From contig QFZU02000048.1 of assembly GCA_003260025.2 (NCBI GenBank), positions 1 through 48,805 of the forward strand: a DNA stretch of 48,805 nt. The letters run 5' to 3'. Of this stretch, positions 18,399-25,521 are shown in pieces. The notes beneath the pieces were generated by a model, which was given only the letters and a program-made list of their open reading frames with translations, had not been told where the DNA came from and ran no database searches. Numbering within the stretch: the stretch's first letter is position 1; every line of letters begins with the position of its first letter. This DNA comes from Microbispora triticiradicis. Its GTDB lineage: Bacteria; Actinomycetota; Actinomycetes; Streptosporangiales; Streptosporangiaceae. A program made the translations under genes and the position numbers.

Positions 18399-18854
18399 AT
18401 GAGAATCGTCGAGGACGACCTGTCCGGGCCGGAGATCGCCGAGTTCCTCGAGGAGCACCTTCGGGAGATGCGGTCCATCACGCCCCCGGAGAGCAAGCAC
18501 GCCCTGGACCTCGACGGCCTGCGCCGTCCGGAGGTCACGTTCTGGTCGGTGATGGACGGCGGCACCGTGGTGGGCTGCGGGGCGATCAAGAGGCTGGACG
18601 ACTCCCACGCCGAGCTGAAGTCGATGCGGACGGCGGCGGCGCGCAAGCGCGCGGGCATCGCGTCCCTGCTGCTGCGGCACATCCTCGCCGAGGCCAGGCG
18701 GATGGGCTTCACCCGGCTGAGCCTGGAGACCGGCGCGGAGGAGCACTTCCTGCCCGCCAGGAAGCTGTACGAGAAGTTCGGGTTCACCTACTGCGAGCCT
18801 TTCGGCGACTACCGCCCCGATCCGCTCAGCGTGTTCATGACCAGACAGCTCTGA
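18399..18854 (+). CDS. GNAT family N-acetyltransferase
   Basis: This 151-residue GNAT protein has the acetyl-CoA-binding motif A region MRTAAARKRAGIASLLLRH (with R-x-x-G-I/A pattern) and the motif B end ARKLYEKFGFTYCEPFGDY. The family acetylates amines of small molecules or proteins. The ribosome site is weak (AGGTGAG about 11 nt upstream). A frameshifted PAS remnant follows directly after the stop. The substrate cannot be inferred. Confidence 0.88.
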   Translation: MRIVEDDLSGPEIAEFLEEHLREMRSITPPESKHALDLDGLRRPEVTFWSVMDGGTVVGCGAIKRLDDSHAELKSMRTAAARKRAGIASLLLRHILAEARRMGFTRLSLETGAEEHFLPARKLYEKFGFTYCEPFGDYRPDPLSVFMTRQL

Positions 18855-18855
18855 G

Positions 18856-19280
18856 GAGCGCTCACCTCCGGGAGAAGCAGATCAACGACACGCTCGGCAC
18901 CCGGACGGTGCAGCTCGACCGGGCCAACAGCTTCGTCGACTCGGTGGTGCGCTCACTGGGGACGCCGTGATCGTGCTCGGCCGGGACCTGCGGGTGCTGC
19001 TGTGGAGCTCCGGAGCGCAGGAGCTGTGGGGGCTGCCCCCGAGGAGGCGGCCGGCCGCGCCCCGCACACACTCGACATAGGGCTGCCGGTCGAGACGTTG
19101 CTGCCCGGCCTGCGGCGGGTGCTGGACGGCGACCCGCCCGGCGGGCCGCAGCCCGCCACGATGAGCGTCGACGCGGTCAACCGCCGGGGCCGCGCCGCCA
19201 GGCTGTCGATCACGGTGACGCCGCTGCACGAGGACGACGCCTCCGTCCACGGCCTGATCCTCGTCCTCACCGCGGAGTGA
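18856..19280 (+). pseudogene. frameshifted remnant of a PAS-domain protein (C-terminus of a CheR-type methyltransferase family)
   Basis: Three consecutive reading frames together spell one recognisable protein end. REKQINDTLGTRTVQLDRAN and SFVDSVVRSLG end at a TGA at 18968. VIVLGRDLRVLLW to LWGLPP begins at 18967. TLDIGLPVETLLPGLR to VDAVNRRGRAARLSITVTPL runs to 19280. Actinobacterial CheR/PAS proteins have these parts joined (coiled coil, VVLDRDLRV, LDIGLPVE, DAVNRRGR). Two frame changes, the second at a CCCCC run near 19036, and the loss of the whole N-terminal catalytic part indicate a dead fragment. A sequencing error could explain one shift but not the truncation. Confidence 0.65.
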
Positions 19281-19323
19281 CCACGAGGCGACCGCGCGGC
19301 CGGGGCGGACCGCGGGTCCCCGG

Positions 19324-20184
19324 TCAGGGGATCACGGCGACGCCGCCCACGATGCCGGCTCCGTGCCTGCGCTCCAGGAGCGTCTCCGGCGGCTCGGGGC
19401 GCCACTCCTCCAGCGGCACGACGCCGGGCTCCAGCAGGCGCAGGCCGTCGAACAGGTCCCGCACCTGAGCCGTGGTGCGCGGCACGGCGCCTCCGCTGGT
19501 GGTGGTGGCGTAGACGTCCCGGCTTCGCCTGACCGCGTCCTCGTCGAGGTCGCCGGGCGTGCCGTGGGAGATCACCACGTGGCTCCCCGGGGCGAGCGCG
19601 TCGCGGAACGTGCCGACGATGCGCGCCGCCTCCGCGTCGTCGACGACGAAGTGGAGGACGGCGAGCATGATCAACGCGACCGGCCGGCTGAAGTCGAGGT
19701 GGCGGAGGACCGCCGGATGGGTGAGCACTGCCTTGGGCTCGCGCATGTCACCGGCGACCACGATGGACCGGGGGTTGTCGGCGAGCAGGGCACGGGCGTG
19801 GACGAGCACGATCGGATCGTTGTCGACGTAGACGACCCGGGAGTCCGGTGCGACGGCCTGCGCCACCTGGTGGACGTTCTCCTGCGTCGGGAGACCGGTG
19901 CCGACGTCGAGGAACTGCCGGATGCCCGCCCCCGCGAGGTGCCGTACGGCCCGTACGAGGAAGGCGCGGTTGGCCCGGGCCACGTCGCGGGCGTTCGGCA
20001 GGATCTCGATGATCTTCTCGGCCGCCTCGCGGTCGGCGGCGAAGTTGTCCTTGCCGCCGAGGTAGTAGTCGTACATCCGGGCCACGCTCGGCGTGGAGGG
20101 GTCGATCACCCAGTCCGGTGCCTGCTCGTCGTGCACGCTCTGCCCCCAAGCGTCTCGATCTTCGACCATCATAGGGACGCTCAC
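19324..20184 (-). CDS. SAM-dependent methyltransferase, DUF574 / Methyltransf_19 family
   Basis: This 286-residue protein matches the actinobacterial DUF574 group: APDWVIDPSTPSVARMYDYY, then LGGKDNFAADREAAEKI, RQFLDVGTGLPTQENVHQV (SAM motif I region), VVYVDNDPIVLVHARALL and VAGDMREP. The GTG at 20184 and an ATG pair at 20172/20169 are possible starts; none has a clear Shine-Dalgarno. These proteins are abundant in Streptomyces and Nonomuraea relatives and their substrates are mostly unknown. It lies 52 nt downstream of the PIMT-like methyltransferase on the same strand and may be co-transcribed with the small-peptide unit. Confidence 0.87.
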   Translation of the reverse strand: MSVPMMVEDRDAWGQSVHDEQAPDWVIDPSTPSVARMYDYYLGGKDNFAADREAAEKIIEILPNARDVARANRAFLVRAVRHLAGAGIRQFLDVGTGLPTQENVHQVAQAVAPDSRVVYVDNDPIVLVHARALLADNPRSIVVAGDMREPKAVLTHPAVLRHLDFSRPVALIMLAVLHFVVDDAEAARIVGTFRDALAPGSHVVISHGTPGDLDEDAVRRSRDVYATTTSGGAVPRTTAQVRDLFDGLRLLEPGVVPLEEWRPEPPETLLERRHGAGIVGGVAVIP

Positions 20185-20236
20185 GGGGAATTTGACCAGT
20201 CCGTCAGATAATCCGGAATACCGGCACCGCCACCGG

Positions 20237-21340
20237 TCAGCGGATCACGTTGTCCGGCCGGTCCAGCCAGATGTGCTGGCCATCCGGGGCGACGGTCAGC
20301 CCGAACCGGTCCCGGCCGGGGCTTCCCCACTCCACCCAGCGGAAGAACGCCTCTTCGACCTCGTCCCACAGATTGCGCTCACCGAACTGCCGGACCTCCG
20401 ATCCCGTGATCCAGGCCCCGGACCGCCCGGCCCACAACCAGATCTCGAACTCCTCGCCCGTGCCGAGACTCACCGAGACATCGGGCAGAAATCCCGCAAT
20501 CGCGACATCGGCCCCCAATCCCGCCCGCAGTACTCGGCGGGGATCCACCGTCGCCGCGCGCCTGCCATACCCGCCCTCATGCTCCGGCGGAGCGGGAACG
20601 CGCTGAGCCCGCATCATCATGTAGTGCGCGCCACCTGCGAACCGGCCGGTCGCCGTGCCGTCCCGTCCGGCTGTCAGCCACAGCTTGTGGCCCGGCTCGA
20701 ACCCCGGCATCCAGGGCAGCACGATCGCTCCGCCAGGGCGGGTCTGCTCCACCCACGCATACGGCACCTCCCGCACGCCGCAGGTGACATGAACCCGGTC
20801 GTACGGAGCCTGCTCCGCCCAGCCGTCCGCGCCGTCACCGAGTACCAGGCGCGGGCAGAAACCGGCCTGCTTGAGGCTCGCCGCCGCCGCCTCATGCACC
20901 GCCGGATCGATCTCGACGCTGACCACGTTCACTTCACCCAGGCGATGAGACAGCAGCCCGGCCGTCCACCCGGTTCCCGTGCCGATCTCCAGGACGCGGT
21001 CACCGGCGTAGGGGCTCAGCAGTTCGAGGAAGTCCACGACAACCCCGGGAGCCGACAGTGAGGACGAGTACACGCCCTCCCCGCCGCTCACCTCGGTCGC
21101 TCCGTCGTCGAGCTGGGTGATGATCGGGTGGTCGGCGTACACCGCATCCCACCAGGCATCCGGATCGGTGTCCCGATCGATACGGTAGCCCGGCCCCGCA
21201 TAGGGCTCCGCCCAGGCCACCGCCGGGACGAACAGATGACGCGGCACGGCGTGCAGCGCCGCGCGCCATCCCTCATCGGTGAGCTCGCCATTGGCCGCCA
21301 GAGCGTCAGCGAGCGCGTCGATACGTCCGCGGAGATTCAC
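20237..21340 (-). CDS. RiPP-associated PIMT-like O-methyltransferase (imiditide-type candidate)
   Basis: The protein has 367 residues, against about 210-230 for a housekeeping protein-L-isoaspartate methyltransferase. The first 230 residues are the PIMT fold: AVPRHLFVPAVAW near 31-43, GEGVYSSSLSAPGVV (substrate loop) near 87-101, SAM motif I VLEIGTGTGWTAG near 116-128, VVSVEID, and LVLGDGADGW. About 135 extra residues follow, ending FFRWVEWGSPGRDRFGLTV and GQHIWLDRP. This C-terminal extension with RFGLTV and WLDRP is the form found in RiPP gene clusters, where PIMT homologues methylate an aspartate side chain that then collapses to an aspartimide. The GTG start overlaps the stop of the 44-residue peptide gene (GTGA), so peptide and enzyme are translationally coupled. 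Family fold is certain; the RiPP role is inferred. Confidence 0.88.
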   Translation of the reverse strand: MNLRGRIDALADALAANGELTDEGWRAALHAVPRHLFVPAVAWAEPYAGPGYRIDRDTDPDAWWDAVYADHPIITQLDDGATEVSGGEGVYSSSLSAPGVVVDFLELLSPYAGDRVLEIGTGTGWTAGLLSHRLGEVNVVSVEIDPAVHEAAAASLKQAGFCPRLVLGDGADGWAEQAPYDRVHVTCGVREVPYAWVEQTRPGGAIVLPWMPGFEPGHKLWLTAGRDGTATGRFAGGAHYMMMRAQRVPAPPEHEGGYGRRAATVDPRRVLRAGLGADVAIAGFLPDVSVSLGTGEEFEIWLWAGRSGAWITGSEVRQFGERNLWDEVEEAFFRWVEWGSPGRDRFGLTVAPDGQHIWLDRPDNVIR

Positions 21341-21471
21341 TTGCCCCGTGTCCCTCCGCCTTTCCTCTGACCGTCCCCGCTTTCCTTCGTTGGCTTCTCC
21401 GGAATGAACGGCTTGTCCTGCTTCTGCGGCCCCGCATGCTTCGGCGGCTTCTTGTCCTCGTCATTGCCCAC
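21337..21471 (-). CDS. small basic peptide, candidate imiditide-type RiPP precursor
   Basis: This gene is too short for a usual ORF cutoff. It has 44 codons from a GTG at 21471, with the strong ribosome site AGGGGGA about 8 nt upstream, to a TGA at 21337-21339 overlapping the methyltransferase start. The peptide begins MGNDEDKKPPKHAGPQK, has DKPFIPEKPTKE at residues 19-30 and SGDGQRKGGG at 31-40, and ends TRGK. It has 9 Lys and 2 Arg against 7 acidic residues, no Cys, four Pro-rich turns and no signal peptide. Asp33-Gly34 is the classic aspartimide-prone pair; other Asp residues are 4, 6 and 19. A lone lysine-rich precursor coupled to a C-terminally extended PIMT is the reported layout of imiditides. 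It could instead be a small charged accessory protein. Confidence 0.72.
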   Translation of the reverse strand: MGNDEDKKPPKHAGPQKQDKPFIPEKPTKESGDGQRKGGGTRGK

Positions 21472-21523
21472 GCTTCTTCCCCCTTTTGATCAATCCTGCC
21501 TGGGACCCCTTCACTGTGCGCCA

Positions 21524-21557
21524 CGTTTTGCCTCCGCGCCACCCGGTCGGCAAAACG
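21524..21557. repeat. 9-bp perfect inverted repeat upstream of the peptide-methyltransferase unit
   Basis: CGTTTTGCC (21524-21532) and GGCAAAACG (21549-21557) are perfect inverted copies around a 16-nt spacer, placed between the ACC deaminase stop and the peptide start. There is no T run after it on either strand, so it looks more like an operator or mRNA hairpin than an intrinsic terminator. Function unknown. Confidence 0.6.
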
Positions 21558-21596
21558 CACACGGTGACGGAAGCGGCAAGTGGGGGAGTTCGAGTA

Positions 21597-22508
21597 TCAG
21601 ATGGGGCCGGTGATGACCGCGACGATCGTGGTTCCGGGAGGGAACGTGCGCTTCCCGGCCAGATCGAAGATGCCGTACATCATCTTGCCGGTGTAGAGCC
21701 GGTCCAGGCGCAAGCCGTGCCGCTTCTCGAAGTCCTCCACGAAGGACAGCAGTTCCGGCTTCGTCTTCGCGTATCCGCCGAAGTGATAATCCAGGTTCAC
21801 GTGCCATCTGCCGCGTGGGGCGGCGTGAGCGTCCTCCTGGAGGCGCCGGATCTCGTCGTTCAGCCAGCCGGCTCCCTTGAGCACCGAGAAGCCGATCGCC
21901 TCCTGGTCGCCGTGCAGACCGGCGGCGATGCCCGCGAGCGTGCCGCCCGTTCCGCAGGGGCAGCAGATGAAGTCGAAGTCCTGCGTGATCTCGTCCGGGA
22001 TCTCGGCGCATCCCCGCACCGCGAGTCCGTTGCTTCCGCCCTCGGGAATAAGGTAGAAGTCGCCGAAGCGGCGGTGGAGAGCCCCTATCACATCGCTTTC
22101 CATTTTTCTGCGATATGTCCCGCGGTCCAGGTAGGCCAGGGTCATTCCCTGTTCCACCGCGTAGGAGAGCGTGGGGTTGAGGGGGAGATGTTCTTCGCCG
22201 CGGATGACGCCCACGGTCCGCAGACCGAAAAGGGCGCCGGCCGCGGCCGTCGCCCTGATGTGGTTGGAATAGGCGCCCCCGAACGTCAGAATCTTTCCGT
22301 GCCCGGACCGCCGGGCGGCCTGGATGTTGTACTTCAGCTTCCGCCATTTGTTGCCGGGGATCTCGGGGTCGATGAGATCGTCGCGCTTCAGCAGCAGGCG
22401 AACGCCTCGCGCTCCGAGGCGGGGATCGATCAGTTCCTCCACCGGCGAAGGCAGGCGAGGCGGAGAGCCGGCGTTCTCCGCGGCGCGTTCGACCGGTTCG
22501 TCAGGCAA
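21597..22508 (-). CDS. PLP-dependent ACC deaminase / D-cysteine desulfhydrase family
   Basis: The protein has 303 residues if started at the TTG at 22508, which overlaps the end of the GH43 gene by 8 nt. A GTG at 22442 would give a protein beginning VEELIDPRL and is a fair alternative. The core has KRDDLIDPEIPGNKWRKLK, in which the Lys of NKWRK (Lys54) should bind PLP, then GGAYSNHIRATAAAG with the catalytic Ser-Asn, and CPCGTGGTLAGIAAGL, the phosphate-binding glycine loop. The family breaks down ACC or D-cysteine to a 2-oxo acid, ammonia and, for cysteine, H2S. The sequence alone does not separate the two activities. Confidence 0.87.
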   Translation of the reverse strand: MPDEPVERAAENAGSPPRLPSPVEELIDPRLGARGVRLLLKRDDLIDPEIPGNKWRKLKYNIQAARRSGHGKILTFGGAYSNHIRATAAAGALFGLRTVGVIRGEEHLPLNPTLSYAVEQGMTLAYLDRGTYRRKMESDVIGALHRRFGDFYLIPEGGSNGLAVRGCAEIPDEITQDFDFICCPCGTGGTLAGIAAGLHGDQEAIGFSVLKGAGWLNDEIRRLQEDAHAAPRGRWHVNLDYHFGGYAKTKPELLSFVEDFEKRHGLRLDRLYTGKMMYGIFDLAGKRTFPPGTTIVAVITGPI

Positions 22509-24036
22509 CCGGGACGACCGGTTCGTCGTCGGTGCCCTCGTAGTCGAACCAGTCGAAGGCCGCGCTGCCCTCGGTCACGTACATGCCGATGACCCGTCCG
22601 GTGAAGCCGGTCGCCACCTCCGTGGACAGGTAGCGGCCGTCCAGTTCGGCGAGGAGGACGCCGTCCGCCGAAAAGGCGATCGTGTCCGGCCCGCGGGCGC
22701 CCACGCCGACCGGCCCGGCGCCGGCCTCGGCGGCGCTGGTCACGGACGGCGGCAGCGGATCGGCCGTACGGCAGTGGACCGTGAGGGTGAGCGGTCCCGG
22801 ACCCACCGGGCGCCGCGCCACGACCTGGCGCAGCGGGCCGATCCTGGCGATCACGGACACCTCTCCGCCGGACACCTCGATGTCGTAGTGATGGGCCTCG
22901 TCCAGCCGTACGGACAGCCCGGCCCGGCCGGGATCGGGGTCGAGACGGGCGCTGACGCGGCAGTCGTGGTGCTGCTGGCGCCGCCCGAAGAACGTGTGGC
23001 CGGGACGGTCGAGGGTGGGACCGGTGGCGTGCAGCGTCAGCCGGCCGGGGCGCTCGGTCAGCGACCAGGAGTCGTCGGGGCGGCAACGCACCGAGATCCA
23101 GCAGGGCGCCGGAACGGGGGCGTCGAAGTCGTCGCGGACCGGGGGCGGGGGGAGTGGATGCCAGGCGGCGGGAGCGGGGTGACGCTCCTCGACCGGCCCC
23201 ACGACCGGCCAGCCGTCCACCCACTCCACCGGGACGAGGAAGGTCTCCCGGCCGAGCACCTGGAACTCCGGGGAGTAGCCGCGGGGGCGGGCGCCGAGCA
23301 GGATCATCCACCAGGTGCCGTCCGGGGCGCACACCAGGTCCGCGTGGCCGGTGCTCTGGATCGGGCGGGACGTGCCGCGGTGGGTCAGGATCGGGTTGAC
23401 CGGGCCGGGCTCGAACGGCCCGCGAGGGGAGCGGGCGCGGGCGATGGAGACGGCGTGGCCGCGTTCGGTGCCGCCCTCCGACAGCAGCAGGTACCACCAC
23501 CCGCCGGTCTGGAACAGGTGGGGCGCCTCGGGGTACTTGCCGCCGGTGCCCGCCCAGATGTCGAACGGGCCCTCCAGGACCTCGCCGGACGCCGGGTCGA
23601 TCCGCGCCAGCCGGGGGCCGGAGGTCGTGAGCCAGCAGTGGCCCTCCTCGTCCCAGGCCAGGCTGGGATCGACCCGGGGCAGGTCGATCCAGACCGGGTC
23701 CGACCACGGGCCCTCGGGGCGCTCCGCGGTCACCAGGAAGTGGCCGCGGTCGTCGCTCACGTTCGTCGTGATCATGTAGAACAGGCCGTCGTGGTGCCGG
23801 ATGGTCGGGGCGAAGATCCCGCCGGAGGCGAGGGTCCCGGGCGGCAGGTGAAGCTGGGACGGCCGGTCGAGCACGTTGCCGATCTGCCGCCAGTGGACCA
23901 GGTCACGGCTGTGGAAGATCGGCACACCCGGGAAGTACTCGAAGCTGGAGCAGACCAGGTAGTAGTCCTCACCCACCCGGCAGACGCTCGGGTCGGGGTG
24001 GAACCCGCCGATCACAGGATTCCGGTACGTCCGCAT
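22501..24036 (-). CDS. glycoside hydrolase family 43 (beta-xylosidase/arabinofuranosidase-like)
   Basis: This 511-residue protein has a five-bladed GH43 propeller. It begins TYRNPVIGGFHPDPSVCRVG with the catalytic-base Asp in HPDPS, followed by the SRDLVHW and GIFAPTIRHHDGLFYMI blades. The general-acid Glu is in the YPEAPHLF region, and GHADLV is also present. A C-terminal beta-sandwich (about 310-505) with FFGRRQQHHDCRVSARL is typical of the GH43_11 subfamily. No signal peptide is visible, so it is probably an intracellular xylosidase acting on imported oligosaccharides. It is divergent from a GDSL esterase across 96 bp and overlaps the ACC deaminase gene. Confidence 0.92.
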   Translation of the reverse strand: MRTYRNPVIGGFHPDPSVCRVGEDYYLVCSSFEYFPGVPIFHSRDLVHWRQIGNVLDRPSQLHLPPGTLASGGIFAPTIRHHDGLFYMITTNVSDDRGHFLVTAERPEGPWSDPVWIDLPRVDPSLAWDEEGHCWLTTSGPRLARIDPASGEVLEGPFDIWAGTGGKYPEAPHLFQTGGWWYLLLSEGGTERGHAVSIARARSPRGPFEPGPVNPILTHRGTSRPIQSTGHADLVCAPDGTWWMILLGARPRGYSPEFQVLGRETFLVPVEWVDGWPVVGPVEERHPAPAAWHPLPPPPVRDDFDAPVPAPCWISVRCRPDDSWSLTERPGRLTLHATGPTLDRPGHTFFGRRQQHHDCRVSARLDPDPGRAGLSVRLDEAHHYDIEVSGGEVSVIARIGPLRQVVARRPVGPGPLTLTVHCRTADPLPPSVTSAAEAGAGPVGVGARGPDTIAFSADGVLLAELDGRYLSTEVATGFTGRVIGMYVTEGSAAFDWFDYEGTDDEPVVPVA

Positions 24037-24132
24037 AGGCAGGGTTCGCCCTTCCGTGCTCCGTTGTGCCGGGAGTGTGCAGGGAGTATGCCGGGGTGGA
24101 TCGAAGGCCTGGCTGGACGGGACGATAGGCAG

Positions 24133-25407
24133 ATGATCCGCAACGCGTCAAGATCCACCCGGCGGCGCACAGCTCTGGCGGCGCGCGGGCCGGACGGTCA
24201 CTGGGTCGTCACCTGGGCGTCGATGCCGCAGCTCACGGAGCCGGAGAACATGCCGCCCGCGCCGTTCGCCGGGGAAGGCCTCGTCTTCGCGGGCAGCACG
24301 CTGCGCCAGACCCTGCGGGTCTCCGTGGGCGGGCGGCGGATGCGGCTGCGGTTCTCCAACGCCTTCGGCGGCGCCGCGCTGCCTCTCACCAGGGTCGCCG
24401 TGGCGCTTCCCGGCGGCGGGCGGGCGGGGACGGGGGAGATCCGGCCGGAGACCTCGCGGCAGGTGACCTTCCACGGCCGTCCGTCCGTCGTGGTCCCGGC
24501 CGGGGCGCAGGCGGTCTCCGACCCGCTGAGCTTCGACCTGGCGCCCCGGTCCGTCCTCTCGGTGACGGTCCATCTGGCCGACGGGCAGCGCTCCGCCGCC
24601 GTCACCTCGCACCCGGGCTCCAGGACCACGTCGTACCTGCTGGCCGGGGACCACACCGAGGCCGCCGATCTGCCCGGAGCGGCGGCCGTCGATCACTGGT
24701 ACCTCCTCGGTGGCGTGGAGGTGTGGGCCGGGCCCTCGGTCGCCGCGGCCGTCGTTGTGGGCGACTCGCTGACCGACGGCAGGGGCTCGACCACCAACAT
24801 GAACGACCGCTGGCCGGACCGGCTGGCCGACCGCCTGCACGCCCGGCGCGCGACCTCGGGGGTGGCGATCGTCAACCAGGGGGCCGGTGGCAACCGGGTG
24901 CTCGACGACGGCCTGGGCCCGAACGTCCTGGCCAGGCTCGACCGCGACGTGCTCGCGCAGAGCGGGGTGCGCTGGCTGGTCCTCTTCGAGGGGGTCAACG
25001 ACGTCGGCACGGCCGAGGCGACGGAGGCGGCCCAGAAGCAGGTGGCCGAGGACCTCGTCGCCGCCTACGACCAGGTCGTCCGCCGCGCGCACGCCCGGGG
25101 CGTCCGGGTGTACGGCGCGACGCTGACGCCGTTCGGCGGCAACGACGCCTACGACGACCCGGGCGGATTGCGGGAGCGGTCCCGGCAGGCGGTCAACGAG
25201 TGGATCCGGGCGAGCGGCCGCTTCGACGCCGTGATCGACTTCGACCGCGCCGCCCGCGACCCGGCCGCTCCCCGGCGGCTGCTCCCGGCGTACGACGTGG
25301 GCGACGGCCTGCACCTGAACCCGGCCGGTTACCGGGCGCTCGCCGACGTCGTCCCCGCCCGGTTGTTCCGCGACGAGCCGCTGCCCCGTGGTTTCGGCTA
25401 CGACTGA
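24133..25407 (+). CDS. SGNH/GDSL hydrolase (carbohydrate-esterase-like)
   Basis: The protein has 424 residues from the ATG at 24133; the open frame upstream of this is a shadow inside the GH43 gene. An N-terminal beta-sandwich domain (about 20-190) precedes the SGNH domain. Block I is VVGDSLTDGRG (catalytic Ser), block III is FEGVNDVG (Asn), and block V is DGLHLNPAGY with the Asp-x-x-His pair. The NQGAGGNRVLDDG glycine block is also clear. No signal peptide is visible. Members deacetylate polysaccharides or act as general esterases, and adjacency to GH43 suggests removal of acetyl groups from xylan-derived sugars. The -10 like GACGAT ends 6 nt before the ATG. Confidence 0.87.
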   Translation: MIRNASRSTRRRTALAARGPDGHWVVTWASMPQLTEPENMPPAPFAGEGLVFAGSTLRQTLRVSVGGRRMRLRFSNAFGGAALPLTRVAVALPGGGRAGTGEIRPETSRQVTFHGRPSVVVPAGAQAVSDPLSFDLAPRSVLSVTVHLADGQRSAAVTSHPGSRTTSYLLAGDHTEAADLPGAAAVDHWYLLGGVEVWAGPSVAAAVVVGDSLTDGRGSTTNMNDRWPDRLADRLHARRATSGVAIVNQGAGGNRVLDDGLGPNVLARLDRDVLAQSGVRWLVLFEGVNDVGTAEATEAAQKQVAEDLVAAYDQVVRRAHARGVRVYGATLTPFGGNDAYDDPGGLRERSRQAVNEWIRASGRFDAVIDFDRAARDPAAPRRLLPAYDVGDGLHLNPAGYRALADVVPARLFRDEPLPRGFGYD

Positions 25408-25521
25408 GGTGTCGGCCACGACCGACCTCGCCACCGCCGGGCCCACCCCGGAGGGGCGCGGTAACACGATCAGGGTAAAGTACGCGAATTGGCTGATTTG
25501 CCCAGATCGGTGAGGTAAAGG

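Noticed and set aside
20185-22508. Horizontal transfer of the deaminase-peptide-methyltransferase block
   Set aside because: The region looks somewhat less G+C-extreme by eye, but there are no flanking repeats, tRNA or mobility genes and composition was not computed.
22324-24132. 600-residue N-terminal extension of the GDSL esterase
   Set aside because: It lies antisense inside the GH43 and deaminase genes and has shadow composition; the true start is the ATG at 24133.
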